From Verrucomicrobiota bacterium (GTDB lineage: Bacteria > Verrucomicrobiota > Verrucomicrobiia > Limisphaerales > JACRJZ01), in contig JACRJZ010000146.1 of NCBI GenBank assembly GCA_016219875.1, positions 62,001-126,000 on the forward strand: a stretch of DNA of 64,000 nucleotides, read 5' to 3'. Made by a program: the position numbers and the translations under genes. Positions 49,340 to 59,400 of the stretch are shown here, in pieces. Each line of letters starts with the position of its first letter. Position 1 is the first letter of the stretch. The notes beneath the pieces were generated by a model that was given only the letters and a program-made list of their open reading frames with translations, searched no databases and had not been told where the DNA came from.

Positions 49340-52060
49340 CTACTTCTTCCCCGCCTTCGCTTCGAAGACCAGTTCGCCTTTCTTGAACTCCACCGTCATG
49401 CGGCTGTGGTCGGTGATTTCGCCGGAGATGAGTTGGCGGGAGAGCGGGGTTTCGAGGGCGCGTTGGAGGAAGCGCTTCAGCGGGCGGGCGCCATAGACCG
49501 GATCGTAGCCTTCGCGGGCGAGGTGTTCCTTGGCGGCATCGCTCAGGTCGAGGGTGATGTGGCGGTCGGCGAGGCGAGCGCGCAAGAGCGTGAGTTGGAG
49601 TTCCACGATCTTCTTGATGTCGGCGAGCGTGAGCGGCTTGAAAAGGACGGTGTCGTCCACGCGGTTCAGGAATTCGGGGCGGAAGTGGCGGCGCAATTCG
49701 GCGAGGATTTGTTTCTCCAGCGCAGACCAGTCGTCGGGCGGGCCGCCCGACGAGGCACGCGAGCCGCGTGCGCTCCCCATGAAATCGAGGATCAGCGGGC
49801 TGCCGATGTTCGAGGTCATGATGATGATGGTGTTGCGGAAATCCACGGTGCGACCCTGGCTGTCGGTGAGGCGTCCGTCGTCGAGGATTTGGAGAAAGAC
49901 GTTGAAGACGTCGTGGTGGGCCTTCTCAATCTCGTCGAAGAGTACGACGCAATAGGGCCGGCGGCGGACGGCTTCGGTGAGCTGGCCGCCTTCGTCGTAG
50001 CCCACGTAGCCGGGCGGCGCGCCGATCAGGCGCGACACGGCGTGCTTCTCCATGTATTCGCTCATGTCGATGCGCACGGTGTTTTCCTCGCTGTCGAAAA
50101 GGGACTCGGCGAGGGCGCGGGCGAGTTCAGTTTTGCCGACGCCGGTGGGGCCGAGGAAAATGAAGGAGCCGATGGGGCGCTTGGGGTCCTTGAGACCGGA
50201 GCGGGCACGGATGACGGCGTCGGCGACGGCTTGCACGGCTTCGTCCTGGCCGATGACGCGCTGGTGGAGAATCTGGTCGAGGCGCAGGAGTTTTTCCTTC
50301 TCGCCTTCGAGGAGGCGCGAGACGGGAATGCCGGTCCAACGAGAGACGACTTCGGCGACTTCGTCGGGGGTGACTTCTTCCTGGAGGAGACGCGGGGGAG
50401 CAGATGGCAAAGGGCGTTTCCCGGTCGCCCCCTCACCCCGGCCCTCTCCCGTCCGACGGGAGAGGGAGTCATCGCGCGGAGCGAAGGCGCGTTCTTCCAA
50501 CTCGCGGAGTTGCTTCTCCAAGCCGGGGAGTTTGCCGTACTGGTACTCGGCGACGCGGCCGAGGTCGCCTTTGCGCTGGGCTTTTTCCATTTCGTTGCGG
50601 GCGACTTCGATGGCTTCGCGAAGTTTCTGGACGTCGCCGATGGCGTTTTTTTCGCCCTGCCACTGGGCCTTGAGCGAATCACGTTCGTGCCTCACGTCGG
50701 CGATTTGTTTCTCCAGCGCGGCGAGGCGTTCCTTGCTGGCGGCGTCCTTTTCCTTCTTCAAGGCTTCGCGCTCGATTTCGAGCTGCATGAGGCGGCGCTC
50801 GAGTTGCTCCAATTCCTCCGGCATGGATTCCATTTCAGTGCGGAGCTTGGCGGCGGATTCGTCAATGAGGTCAATGGCCTTGTCGGGCAGGAAACGGTCA
50901 GAGATGTAGCGGTGCGAAAGTTGTGCAGCAGCGACGAGCGCGCCGTCCTGGATGCGCACGCCGTGGTGCAGCTCGTAACGCTCGCGGAGGCCGCGCAGGA
51001 TGCTGATGGTGTCCTCGACGGTCGGCTCGGCGACGAGCACGGGCTGGAAACGGCGTTCGAGCGCGGCGTCCTTTTCGACGTGCTTGCGATATTCGTCGAG
51101 CGTGGTCGCGCCGATGCAGTGAAGCTCGCCGCGCGCGAGCATGGGCTTGAGCATGTTGCCGGCGTCCATCGCGCCCTCGGCCTTGCCGGCGCCGACCATC
51201 GTGTGCAGCTCGTCAATGAATAGGATGACTTGGCCCTGGGCCTTCGTGACTTCCTGGAGCACGGCCTTGAGGCGCTCCTCGAATTCGCCGCGGAACTTCG
51301 CGCCGGCGATGAGCGCGCCAAGGTCGAGCGCGACGATGCGCTTTTCCTTGAGGCTGTCGGGCACATCGCCGGCGACGATACGGCGGGCGAGGCCCTCGAC
51401 GATGGCGGTCTTGCCGACGCCCGGCTCGCCGATGAGGACGGGGTTGTTCTTCGTGCGGCGGGAGAGGACCTGCGTGCAGCGGCGGATTTCGTTATCGCGG
51501 CCGATGACGGGGTCGAGCTTGTTCTGCTGGGCCAGCTTGGTGAGGTCGCGGCCGTATTTTTCCAGCGCTTCGTAGGTGGCTTCGGGGTTCTGGCTGGTGA
51601 CGCGCTGGTTGCCGCGGACTTCGGTGAGCGCCTTGAGGAAATCGTCACGCTTCACGCCGAGGGCCTTGAAGACTTTGCCAATGCTGGTCGCGGCTGGCTC
51701 CTCGAACATCGCGAGCGCGAGGTGCTCGACGCTGACGTATTCGTCCTTGAGCTTCTTGGCTTCGTCCTGGGCGGAGACGAGGAGTTTGTTGAGCCGCTGA
51801 GTAACATAGATCCCCTGCCCTGTCGTGGCGTCACCGCTCACGCGCGGCACTTTGGCAAGTTCCTCCTCAAGCTTCGCCCGGACGAGGTCCGCCGAAAGCC
51901 GCAGCCCCTCAAAGAGCCGTGGCACCAATCCGCCTTCCTGTCCGACCAGCGCGAGGGCGAGATGCTCAACATCGACCGCCTGATGTTGGTTGCGCGTTGC
52001 GATCGCCTGCGCTTCGGCCAGCGCCGCCTGTGACTTCTCCGTAAACTTGTTTAGGTCCAT
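49340..52060 (-). CDS. clpB: ClpB disaggregase, intact, with two in-frame repeat insertions
   Basis: 906 residues. Clp N domain (MDLNKFTEKSQAALAEAQAI), NBD1 with Walker A GEPGVGKT, middle coiled coil, NBD2 with Walker A GPTGVGKT, and a C-terminal domain. Hexameric protein disaggregase acting with DnaK. The ATG at 52060 gives the canonical N-terminus and follows AAAGGAAC. Two stretches are not found in other ClpB proteins: DDSLSRRTGEGRGEG (about 531-545, linker between the middle domain and NBD2) and GSARGSRASSGGPPDDW (about 759-776, a loop in NBD2). Both come from palindromic repeats. The gene ends 46 bases before the restriction operon start on the same strand, so that operon lies downstream of clpB. 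Confidence 0.95.
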   Translation of the reverse strand: MDLNKFTEKSQAALAEAQAIATRNQHQAVDVEHLALALVGQEGGLVPRLFEGLRLSADLVRAKLEEELAKVPRVSGDATTGQGIYVTQRLNKLLVSAQDEAKKLKDEYVSVEHLALAMFEEPAATSIGKVFKALGVKRDDFLKALTEVRGNQRVTSQNPEATYEALEKYGRDLTKLAQQNKLDPVIGRDNEIRRCTQVLSRRTKNNPVLIGEPGVGKTAIVEGLARRIVAGDVPDSLKEKRIVALDLGALIAGAKFRGEFEERLKAVLQEVTKAQGQVILFIDELHTMVGAGKAEGAMDAGNMLKPMLARGELHCIGATTLDEYRKHVEKDAALERRFQPVLVAEPTVEDTISILRGLRERYELHHGVRIQDGALVAAAQLSHRYISDRFLPDKAIDLIDESAAKLRTEMESMPEELEQLERRLMQLEIEREALKKEKDAASKERLAALEKQIADVRHERDSLKAQWQGEKNAIGDVQKLREAIEVARNEMEKAQRKGDLGRVAEYQYGKLPGLEKQLRELEERAFAPRDDSLSRRTGEGRGEGATGKRPLPSAPPRLLQEEVTPDEVAEVVSRWTGIPVSRLLEGEKEKLLRLDQILHQRVIGQDEAVQAVADAVIRARSGLKDPKRPIGSFIFLGPTGVGKTELARALAESLFDSEENTVRIDMSEYMEKHAVSRLIGAPPGYVGYDEGGQLTEAVRRRPYCVVLFDEIEKAHHDVFNVFLQILDDGRLTDSQGRTVDFRNTIIIMTSNIGSPLILDFMGSARGSRASSGGPPDDWSALEKQILAELRRHFRPEFLNRVDDTVLFKPLTLADIKKIVELQLTLLRARLADRHITLDLSDAAKEHLAREGYDPVYGARPLKRFLQRALETPLSRQLISGEITDHSRMTVEFKKGELVFEAKAGKK
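49733..49785. repeat. Palindromic insert in clpB NBD2 loop
   Basis: Contains the palindrome GTCGGGCGGGCCGCCCGAC followed by GAGGCACGCGAGCCGCGTGC. It encodes SARGSRASSGGPPDD. The loop between TSNIGSPLILDF and LEKQILAEL is short in other ClpB proteins, so this is an insertion that kept the frame. Confidence 0.75.
50429..50470. repeat. Palindromic insert in clpB linker
   Basis: CCCTCACCCCGGCCCTCTCC, then CGTCCGACGGGAGAGGGAG. The CCCTCTCCCGTC/GACGGGAGAGGG arms form a hairpin. It encodes SLSRRTGEGRGEG between the coiled-coil and NBD2. Repeats of this kind are common between genes in many Gram-negative bacteria. Confidence 0.75.
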
Positions 52061-52185
52061 ATCCGGGTTCCTTTCCAAAGCTGCCAAGATGATACTCAAG
52101 AAAGTGCGGCACGCAACCATCGGCGCGCCTCTGCTGACAACAGGGCCGGCGGCTCGCCTGCAACGTAGTGGACCGGGATTCCGCG

Positions 52186-52584
52186 TCAGCCCTTCGCCTT
52201 GCCTTGCACCGTGTGCGTGAAGCGTTCCGCCCGCACCACAAAGCGGCGATGGAATCCTTTCGCAATCAGCTCGCGCTCGTCATGAGCCTCAAGCTGGAAC
52301 GACACGCGGCTGCCTTCGACGTTCGTCACCCGTGCGACGCACCGAACGGCGTGGCCCAACGGTGTGGGAGCCAGATGTTGCAGTTCGATCTCCGTGCCCA
52401 CGGAGCTTTCGCCCGGCTCCTGCAGCGGCACCAGCACCTCGCGCGCGGCGTGCTCCAGGAACCAGAGCAGCGACGGCGTGCTCAACACCAGCGGCATGCC
52501 CTCGCTGGAAAAATCCACGGCGTGCTGACGTTCCACGGTGAAGCGCAACTCGCCGATGTCGCCGACTTTGGGTGAAGCTTTCAT
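52186..52584 (-). CDS. Hot-dog thioesterase, FlK-like
   Basis: 132 residues, single hot-dog domain. The family start VGDIGELRFTVERQHAVDF is followed by LVLSTPSLLWFLEHAARE, with the Ser/Thr and Glu of the catalytic region, and GTEIELQHLAPTPLGHAVRC with the conserved His. The FlK group hydrolyses acyl-CoA thioesters (fluoroacetyl-CoA in the founding member). Here a general acyl-CoA clean-up role is likely. It is 125 bases upstream of clpB on the same strand. Confidence 0.8.
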   Translation of the reverse strand: MKASPKVGDIGELRFTVERQHAVDFSSEGMPLVLSTPSLLWFLEHAAREVLVPLQEPGESSVGTEIELQHLAPTPLGHAVRCVARVTNVEGSRVSFQLEAHDERELIAKGFHRRFVVRAERFTHTVQGKAKG

Positions 52585-52624
52585 GGCGTCGGTTTCCTAG
52601 AAGGGTAAGAGGTTCGGCAGAACA

Positions 52625-53224
52625 CTATTTCGCCTCCAAAATTTTCAATGCCTTGTCGAGGACGGCTTCGGCTTCCTTCACTTTGCCCTCGCGGACGAGC
52701 GGCTCCAATTCACGCTTGAGGTCTTCAAGTTGGGATAGGCTCTTTCCCTCCGCCTGCCATCGTTTGGCGATCTCTTGCGCGCGGCGCAGCTTCTCCTGGA
52801 GGACTACGCCGTGCGCCCTGATCTCCGTGAGTTTGGCCTGTTGCTCTGGCGTCAGCTTGTTCTTGATGCGGATGAGCAGCGCAAGTTGGGCACGCTTGAT
52901 TTCGCGGTCTAGTTCCAGTGCCTTGTCGGATTGCGCCAGCACGGCGGCTTCGTCAATACGTTCTTTTTTCAACAACGGGCCGAGGGCGCTCTTTTCGCGT
53001 TGGAGCTTCTCCGACAACTCGGCCACGCGTTGCTGTGAGCGTTCGAACTCTTGCTGGAACCATGTCTTCTGCTCCTCGGTAATGCTGAGTGCTTCGTGAT
53101 GCTTCCTCAGCAAGTCGGGCGAGAACAGGTTGTCCCCCACGACATCGGGCGCTACGTCTTGGGCAATAAGCGGCGCGGAGCTGATGAAGAGCAGGCCGGC
53201 CAAAGTGAGCAAGGTCGTTTTCAT
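52625..53224 (-). CDS. Periplasmic Spy/CpxP-like coiled-coil protein
   Basis: 199 residues from the ATG at 53224. Signal peptide TTLLTLAGLLFISSAPLIAQ. The mature protein is almost wholly helical and charged, with LSITEEQKTWFQQEF and KLTPEQQAKLTEIR, the LTxxQ pattern of the Spy/CpxP periplasmic chaperone family. It probably binds unfolded envelope proteins or metals. The upstream repeat-derived frame is discarded. It lies between the giant gene and the thioesterase gene on the same strand and could share their transcript. Confidence 0.8.
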   Translation of the reverse strand: MKTTLLTLAGLLFISSAPLIAQDVAPDVVGDNLFSPDLLRKHHEALSITEEQKTWFQQEFERSQQRVAELSEKLQREKSALGPLLKKERIDEAAVLAQSDKALELDREIKRAQLALLIRIKNKLTPEQQAKLTEIRAHGVVLQEKLRRAQEIAKRWQAEGKSLSQLEDLKRELEPLVREGKVKEAEAVLDKALKILEAK

Positions 53225-53300
53225 AATGCACATGTTGGGCGGCAGTATGGCAGGCGGCCCCTGGATGTCAGCGCAAAGTTGACGGCTTTCAGGCGAATCA

Positions 53301-53378
53301 CGGCAACCGACTCGGTTGCCGCGCGGCACGACGGGCGAGTCGCCCGTTCGACTATCGCAGGCGAGGCGCCCGCGCCAC
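53301..53378. repeat. Cluster of small hairpins after giant gene 2
   Basis: CGGCAACCGACTCGGTTGCC and ACGGGCGAGTCGCCCGT are perfect or near-perfect hairpins in a row, followed by GGCGAGGCGCCCGCGCC. Positioned 36 bases beyond the giant gene's stop and upstream of the Spy-like gene. They could attenuate transcription, though no T tract follows. Confidence 0.55.
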
Positions 53379-53413
53379 GACAGCGGCAGGGTCAAGAGGC
53401 GCCCCCGTCGAGA

Positions 53414-56400
53414 TCAGCCCTCACTCGCTTTCTTGCCGAACCACGACTTCGCCGGCCACGCCAGCAGCGCCAACGCCGCGAAGACTCCGGCCAGAATCCC
53501 CAGTTTGACGCCGAACGACGCCGTCTTGGCCGCTCGCGCTTCAATCCCGATCCTCAAATCAGCCCATGTGTCCACTTGCACCGCGCGGACGAAGGTGAGC
53601 AGGCGGCCTTGCTGCGGAATGCTGGCGCGGATCGCCGCCGGGGCGCTCACGGCGGCGTCCTGCTGCTGAATCATCCGCTCCGCCAGGCGCATGAGCGCGG
53701 TGTTGTCCTCCGCGGTGTTGGCGTCAATGATCTGCTTCGCTTCCTGCTGGGTGTAGTTGAGGGCCTTGCGGGCGCGCAGATCGCGCAGCTTGCCGGCGAC
53801 GGCGCCGGTCTCGCCGGCGGTCGCGGCTTGCTTCACGTTCAAGCCGACCAGGGCTTGCTGGAGTTTGAGGTTGTGAAGCTGCACGCGCGCGTCTTCGTTG
53901 AAAGCGTCGTCGTGCGTGCTCAGTCCGAACGCCGCGCGGAAGGCTTGTCGGGCTTGCTGCGGGTCGCCCTGTTCGAGCGCGGTGTTGCCCAGGGCGAGCA
54001 TCTGCTCGGCCTGCTGGGTCTTCTGGCGTTGCAGCGTGGCCTCGTTCTGCAAGTAGGTTTGCACGTCGATGGCCACGGGCGCGGCCACGGTCTTTTGGTC
54101 CTGCAACTGAAGCGTGCCGGACCAGTCCTGGAGTTGCCACTTCTCGCTGAGATAGACCTGCCACTGGATGTTCTCCAGTGGCAGATCGAACCGCGGCCCG
54201 AGCAACGACAAATCGAGCGCGCGCGTGCCGGGCTTGCCGATGGTGCTGCTGTAGAAAAGTTCCACCGCCACGGCCTGGCCGCCGCGGGTCTGCTGCTCCA
54301 GCGGGATCAAAACCTGATCATTCGCGCGCCAGGGCGAGACGCCGTTCTGGTTCACGAAGGCAAACCAGAAATTCGCGTTCGTCGGCAGTGTGAGATGGAG
54401 CAAACGCTTGTCGCCCGGAATGAGATTGAGCCGCACCTGGGTGAGCATGACGCCTTCGTCGGAGATTACCGAGGTCAGGACGATGCTGTTCACGCGGGCC
54501 GGGAGGAGCTTCGCGGCTTCGTGACGCTCCAGTTGAATCGGCAAGGCATAGGCCGCTTCCACGAGTCGGAACGTGAAGTTCGCCGACGCCGCCTCGATGT
54601 CCTGCCGCAACACGCGCGGCACGGTCTGCCAGTCACTAGGCTGCAACGCCGCGGGCACGCTCGCGGTGCGGACTTGGAGGCGCCCGCCGCTCTGCACGGT
54701 GACGAAACCCCGCTGAAGATTCACGCCGCCCGCTTGCACTCCCCGAAGGGTTGTCTCGGCGGCGTTCTCCGCCACGCGCCATTGGTAGGTCACCTGGAGC
54801 AGCGACCTGCCGATAATGCGGCGGTGCAACTTCACTTCCCACTCTTGCATCCCGTCGCTCACGCGGCCCGCCACCGGCAGAAAGTCCGCCACCTGTTCGC
54901 CAACAAAGCGCACGCTCTCTGCGTTCGTCGGCAGCGAGATCCGGAACGCCTTCAGCCCGGTGTTCTCGATCTGGTATTGCAGGTTGGCCGCGACCTTGAC
55001 CTGCGCTTCGGCCACGGTGACGTGCTGGAAGCTTGTGACCTGAATCCACGGATCAACCTGTTCGAGGTCGAGCGCGAGCGCCCACTGGCCGTGCAGGAGA
55101 CGGAACGCGAGGACGCCCTTTTGTCGGATGCCCGCGCGCTGCGGATCAAGTAGCGTGACGCCGTCGCGCGTGGTGGGCTGCAAGCGCATCCCCTGCTCCG
55201 GCACGATCACGAGCTGGCCCTGTTGCTTGCTCGCCTCGCGCAGAATGAGCCGCGGCACCGCCCAGTTCGTCGCCGCGCGCACGCCCGACCCGACGAGGCT
55301 GATGGCGAACTGCTGCTGCCCGACGGTCTTGCCCTTCAGGTGCAGCGTGATGGTGCGATTCGTCGTCGTCTTCAACTCGGTCCAGTGGCTCAAGGCCTGG
55401 CCGCTGATGGTTTCCACTTCGAGGCTGGTCGGCAAAATGAAGCTCAACCGAAAGATCCCAGCGCGAGTGATCTCGGCGCTGAGGTTCGCCGCGAGCACGG
55501 TGCGGTCTTCGCTCAGCGACAAAGTCTGTTGCGCCTCGACGCGCACATCCGGTTCAACCGGCGAAGCCTTCAGGGAGGCCGTACCGCGCGCCTCGGAGTA
55601 GCGGAAAGCGCGACGCACGGTCAGACCGGCGAATTGCGCCTGGAGCGGTCCCAGCACGCTGCCCGGGAAATCTTCGAGGTTGATCGAGGAAAACGGCTCG
55701 GCGATCACGCTGTCGAGTTGCACCTCCGAGCCGGTGGCGATGCCCAGCAAGCCAAGCTGGCTGGCCGCGTTGTTCACCGAGATCAGGCCGACGCTCTGCT
55801 CGAACGGCAGCGGCCCCGTGGCGACTTGCGAACGGATCGTCAGCGTGAACGGTTTCGACTGCGGCGGATTCAGCGTCACGCGGAGTTTTCGTGTGTCGGG
55901 ATCGAAGCGCCACAGGGAAATCAATGAGCTCGTAGCAGCCGAGGTCACGAGGCTCTGTTCTGAATTCGGATTTCGGGTTTTGGTTGTCGGACCTGAAGAT
56001 GGAGCCTCCTCACGTCGGCTGCTACTTGCATCCGAGATGGTCGCCCCGCCGGGCACGTCGAAAATCAATTCGCTCAACTCGCCTTGCGCGGGTCGGACTT
56101 GGACTTGGTGCAAGCCCTCGATCACGCCCGCCGACGGCACGTAGAGTTGGAACACCTCCGCGTAGAACACGGCCTTCTCGCGCTTCACGTCGCGGCTGCG
56201 CGGTTTCCAGGCGATCCACGGTTCGTTGAGCGGCAGGAGGACCAGGCTGGCGACGGTGCGGTTGGTCACCGCGGCGTCCCGCTGCACGGACACGGCCTGC
56301 GGCGACGCCACATCCACGTCGAGGTCCACGTCCAGCGCGAGGCGATTGACGAGTCCGAACTGCGTCGGCAGCGCGAACCCGCTTTCGCCGGCGTCTTTCT

Positions 56401-59400
56401 TCGCGACCTGCAACTGGTATTGCACCTCGACGTCGAAGGTGCCGTCCGCTTGAGCGAGCAACTGGTAGCCGCGCCTCGAGCCGGTGTAGAACTGGACAAG
56501 CTTGAGCGCGTTAGTCGGGAACTTGATTTGCGTGACCACCGCCGGCTCGAACAGCAATGGCAGCGACTGGCCTTTCCAGGCGGGCCAGCGGACCTTCGCC
56601 GTCGCGAACGCGAACTTGTCTTCCACGCGAATCTGCTGCGTCACGGACTCGGCGATCGGCGGCTCCTTCGACAGAGTGGAGGTTGAAGCCGCCGAGGCGG
56701 TTCCACTGGCCAGGAGAGTGGCCATGAACATCACCGCCGCCGCCGCGGTCGCCACGCCGTTTTCGCCGGGCGGAGTCGGCGCGGGCCTGGACGGCATCCG
56801 CCACAGGCGCCGCAGCGCGGGCACTACGACTTGCACCACCACAAACACGCACAGCAGCCAAAGGAATCCCGCCGCGCCGTTGGGCCAGCGCAGCGCGACC
56901 CACGCGAGCAAAGTCCAGCCGAGAATCCAACCCACAGGGCGGAACCACGTCCGCGACGTCGCCCACGCATAGACCCAAATCGCGAGCGCCAGCAGCACCG
57001 GCCAGAGCCGGCCAGCCACGACGCCGACAGACAACTCGTCTTTCAGGTTGTCCACTTCCAGGCTGAGGGCGCTGCCCGCCTGCTGCACCGGCGCCAGGAA
57101 AGACAGATTGCGTGGCATGAACCCTTCGTTTCGCTCAGCGACGCGGCTCAGGATGACAAACGCAACGGTGGCTATAACGAGGGCGCTCAATCCGAGCAGC
57201 CCGCACCCGACATGGCGGCCGCTGAATCGGTAAACGCCTTCCGCACTGGCCCAGCGAAAGAGTAGCATAGTGATTAAGGTCAGAACCAGAGCAGCAACGA
57301 GACAGGTGAAAGCCCAGCCGCCTTCGCGCCCGGTGAGCATTCGCGTCAACCCGGCGAACCCCGACACGTCCGCCACGCCGCCTGCCGGCGTGAGCGAGCC
57401 AGCGCGGTACACGAGCCGCTGCTTCGTGTCCGGTTCCACTTTCCATTCGCCCAGCATCACCGGGGCGGCCACGATGGGCGCGCTCACCGACACCCGCTTC
57501 GGGTTCTTCGACCGCGACGCGAGCTTTAGGTCCACCGTCAACACCGCGTTCGGGTCCGCGCGCTGCGGCAGCGGGATGAGGTTCGACTTGGCATCCTTCA
57601 CCGGGACGGCGGCGACGCCGTTTACGGTCACCGACCAAAGCTCCGTGCCTTCGGGCAACGTCAGGCGCAGGTGCGGCACGCCACGGTTCTTCACAAAGTA
57701 GCGCGCGTCCGTGATCACCTGCCCTTCCTTCGAGATGCGCGTGGTGAGCGAGGCCCGGTCCACGACCTGCCCCAGCGTCTCGCCTTGCGCGAGCGGGCTG
57801 AGCGCGAGCCGCAAACTGAAGGGCCGCGACGTGTAGCGATACGCCGCGAGGATCGGTGCGTCGAAGAACAGCCGATACTCCGGCGGCACCTCGCCCGTCT
57901 CCAGCGCGAGCAGTCCCGCCGACACTTGCGCCGGCTGCACCTGGAACTGATAGGCGCTCACCACGATGGTGTGCCCCTGCTCGGTCTGCGCGTCGAGCGG
58001 GCGTGCGCCGGTGAAGGTCAGCGTGTCGCCCTGCGCGCGGAAGGGCCGCTCGTAGGTCGTGAGCAGCGTGAAGGCACCGCTGACGGGTGTGTGCAACTGG
58101 ACGACATAGCCATTCGTCGTCTTGGTCCAGTTGCGCACGTCCTTGCCGGTGAACTCGACGTTGAAGTACTCGTTCGACAACTCGATGCGGAACGCCGACA
58201 CCGGCGCACCGGAAATCAGGTAGTTCAACACGCTGCTCCCGTAGGCGATGCCCTCGCCGATGCTGAAAAGGTGAAACGCGTCGGCCTGGACGGTCTGCGG
58301 CAGCCGTTCCACCCGCATCGTCGCGGCCCAAGTGGGCTCGGTCAGCCGGAACGCCGCCTGGATGTTCGCGAGCTTCTTCGGAAAGAAGGCCGTCGCGATG
58401 TCCGTCAGCGCCTGCGTCGTTTCCGGGGTGAGACGGAACCCCGCGTCCGCCGAAACGCCCACGTGGCCGCGGGTGGATTTCGCTTTGCTGACTTCGATCT
58501 TCGGCAGCACCCACGCGGCCTCAGCGAGCGGCTTGTTGCGTTCGAGGCGAAGCTGGATCACCTGTCGCCCACTCACTGGCTGGCCATACACGAGGCGCAG
58601 TTCGGCGTCGGACTGGTCGGCGGGCTCGCGCAGGAAGTAGTCGCTCAGGCCGGCCGCGTTGAGGCGCGCGAGGGCGAAGCCTTTGGGCACGCGCAACGTC
58701 AACTCCCGCACGGGCGCTTCGCGGACGTCGAGTTCGACCTCCGCGTCGATCGCCAGTTCCGTTTCGCCCAGGTGATACGCGATCACCTCGGACACGCTCA
58801 ACTCCGGCAACACATTGTCCGCCTGCACGCGCAGCGCGAAGTCCACACTCGCGAAGCGATACACAAAGCGCTGGTTGCCGCTGGTCGGTTGCCATCCGAT
58901 CTTGTCGCTGCTCGGAAAACTCTCCGGCGAAATCTGCGAGAGACCTGTCGCTTGAAGCACCTCCAGCCGCACGGCGCCGTCGTTCACCACACGGACATGG
59001 CCGGTGACGCGCGTGGCGCCCTCGGGGACGATTCGCATCACTTCCATTGTTTGCGGAAAGGCCCCGAGTTCGGCCTGCATTGATACTTGGAGGGCGAAGG
59101 TGTCCTTCTGCGGTCGATTGAACTGCACGGTCACGCGCGTGTCGGCAGAATTGGGCACCGGCTCGACGTTCCAGGCCAGCACACCTGTGCCATAGACGCC
59201 GTCCAAAGCCGTGATCCGGCCCGGGCCGCGGAACCGCAACGTCATCCGGTTGAGTTCTCCCTGCATCACCTTTCCATCCAGCAGTGCGACTTGGAGGATG
59301 ACTCCGGGCCTGATGCTGACTTGCGACAACATTTCGGCGGAATAGAAGAGTTTCCCTTCCACCTCGGCCCGCGTTTCCTTCCAAGCGAGTTTCACCGTGC

